A stretch of 64,000 bases of DNA from contig NZ_CP045701.2 in the NCBI RefSeq assembly GCF_009601685.2, positions 2,480,001-2,544,000 on the forward strand, read 5' to 3'. The translations under genes and the position numbers were made by a program. Below the pieces are notes generated by a model that did not search any database, had not been told where the DNA came from, and saw only the letters and a list, made by a program, of their open reading frames with translations. Positions 63,952 to 64,000 of this stretch are shown here, piece by piece. Within the stretch, counting starts at the first letter, position 1. The number at the start of each line of letters is the position of its first letter. The stretch is from Pseudomonas brassicacearum. GTDB lineage: Bacteria; Pseudomonadota; Gammaproteobacteria; Pseudomonadales; Pseudomonadaceae.

Positions 63952-64000
63952 GACGGTATTTCCTTGGTAGTGCGTGAAAAGCCCGCAGCATCGGCTGCAA

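Noticed and set aside
1..64000. CRISPR arrays, tRNA/rRNA genes, integrases or transposases
   Set aside because: None seen on reading either strand; the only repeats found are REPINs and short dyads.

Overview
The window looks like a Pseudomonas of the fluorescens/corrugata-brassicacearum type. Evidence: a complete 2,4-diacetylphloroglucinol (DAPG) locus with its recognisable operator, Pseudomonas-style REP/REPIN repeats, OprD-type porin and GC-rich coding. This placement is inference from gene content; no rRNA or tRNA gene was seen.

Region 1 (1-28738) is a large flagellar cluster of the enteric type, not the usual FleQ/RpoN-controlled Pseudomonas set. It carries motB (cut by the window edge), motA, the master regulator pair flhC/flhD, fliTSD, fliE, fliFGHIJKLMNOPQR, flgLK, flgJIHGFEDCB, flgA and flgMN. 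Four sigma-28 (FliA) promoter motifs can be read upstream of motA, fliD, flgK and flgM, which fits a FlhDC > FliA/FlgM hierarchy. It is probably the 'second' flagellar apparatus known in some plant-associated pseudomonads. Flagellin, flhA/flhB and fliA are not in the window.

Region 2 (28833-38240) holds an acyl-CoA dehydrogenase, an acyl-CoA ligase, a PAS-histidine kinase with a FixJ/NarL-type response regulator, a TetR regulator, a 3-hydroxyacyl-CoA dehydrogenase and an AraC regulator. It reads as a regulated acyl-CoA catabolism island.

Region 3 (38179-46769) is the least familiar part and the best candidate for an undescribed system. A LuxR receptor with all the acyl-homoserine-lactone contact residues sits beside anthranilate-synthase-like trpG/trpE. 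Divergent from these is a tight operon: PaaK-like aryl-CoA ligase, LuxI/FeeM-like GNAT acyltransferase, heme-oxygenase-like diiron oxidase, flavoprotein, EamA exporter and alpha/beta hydrolase. A CT-N12-AG lux-box-like palindrome with a correctly spaced -10 lies upstream of the operon. The set suggests a quorum-controlled, anthranilate-derived metabolite or signal.

Region 4 (46776-49050) is mostly gene debris (fragments of a DSD1-type enzyme, a YceK/YidQ lipoprotein, an NmrA-like oxidoreductase, an HxlR regulator and perhaps an MFS transporter) around one intact M42 peptidase and a REPIN. Region 5 (49053-55354) has a LysR regulator, a PrpF-family isomerase, DctA and CitM transporters and an OprD porin, probably for uptake and isomerisation of a tricarboxylate such as aconitate.

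Region 6 (55716-63951) is the DAPG locus: phlI, phlE, phlD, phlB, phlC and phlA on the minus strand, then phlF on the plus strand and phlG on the minus strand. The PhlF operator phO is visible upstream of phlA, and a second, similar site lies in front of phlF.
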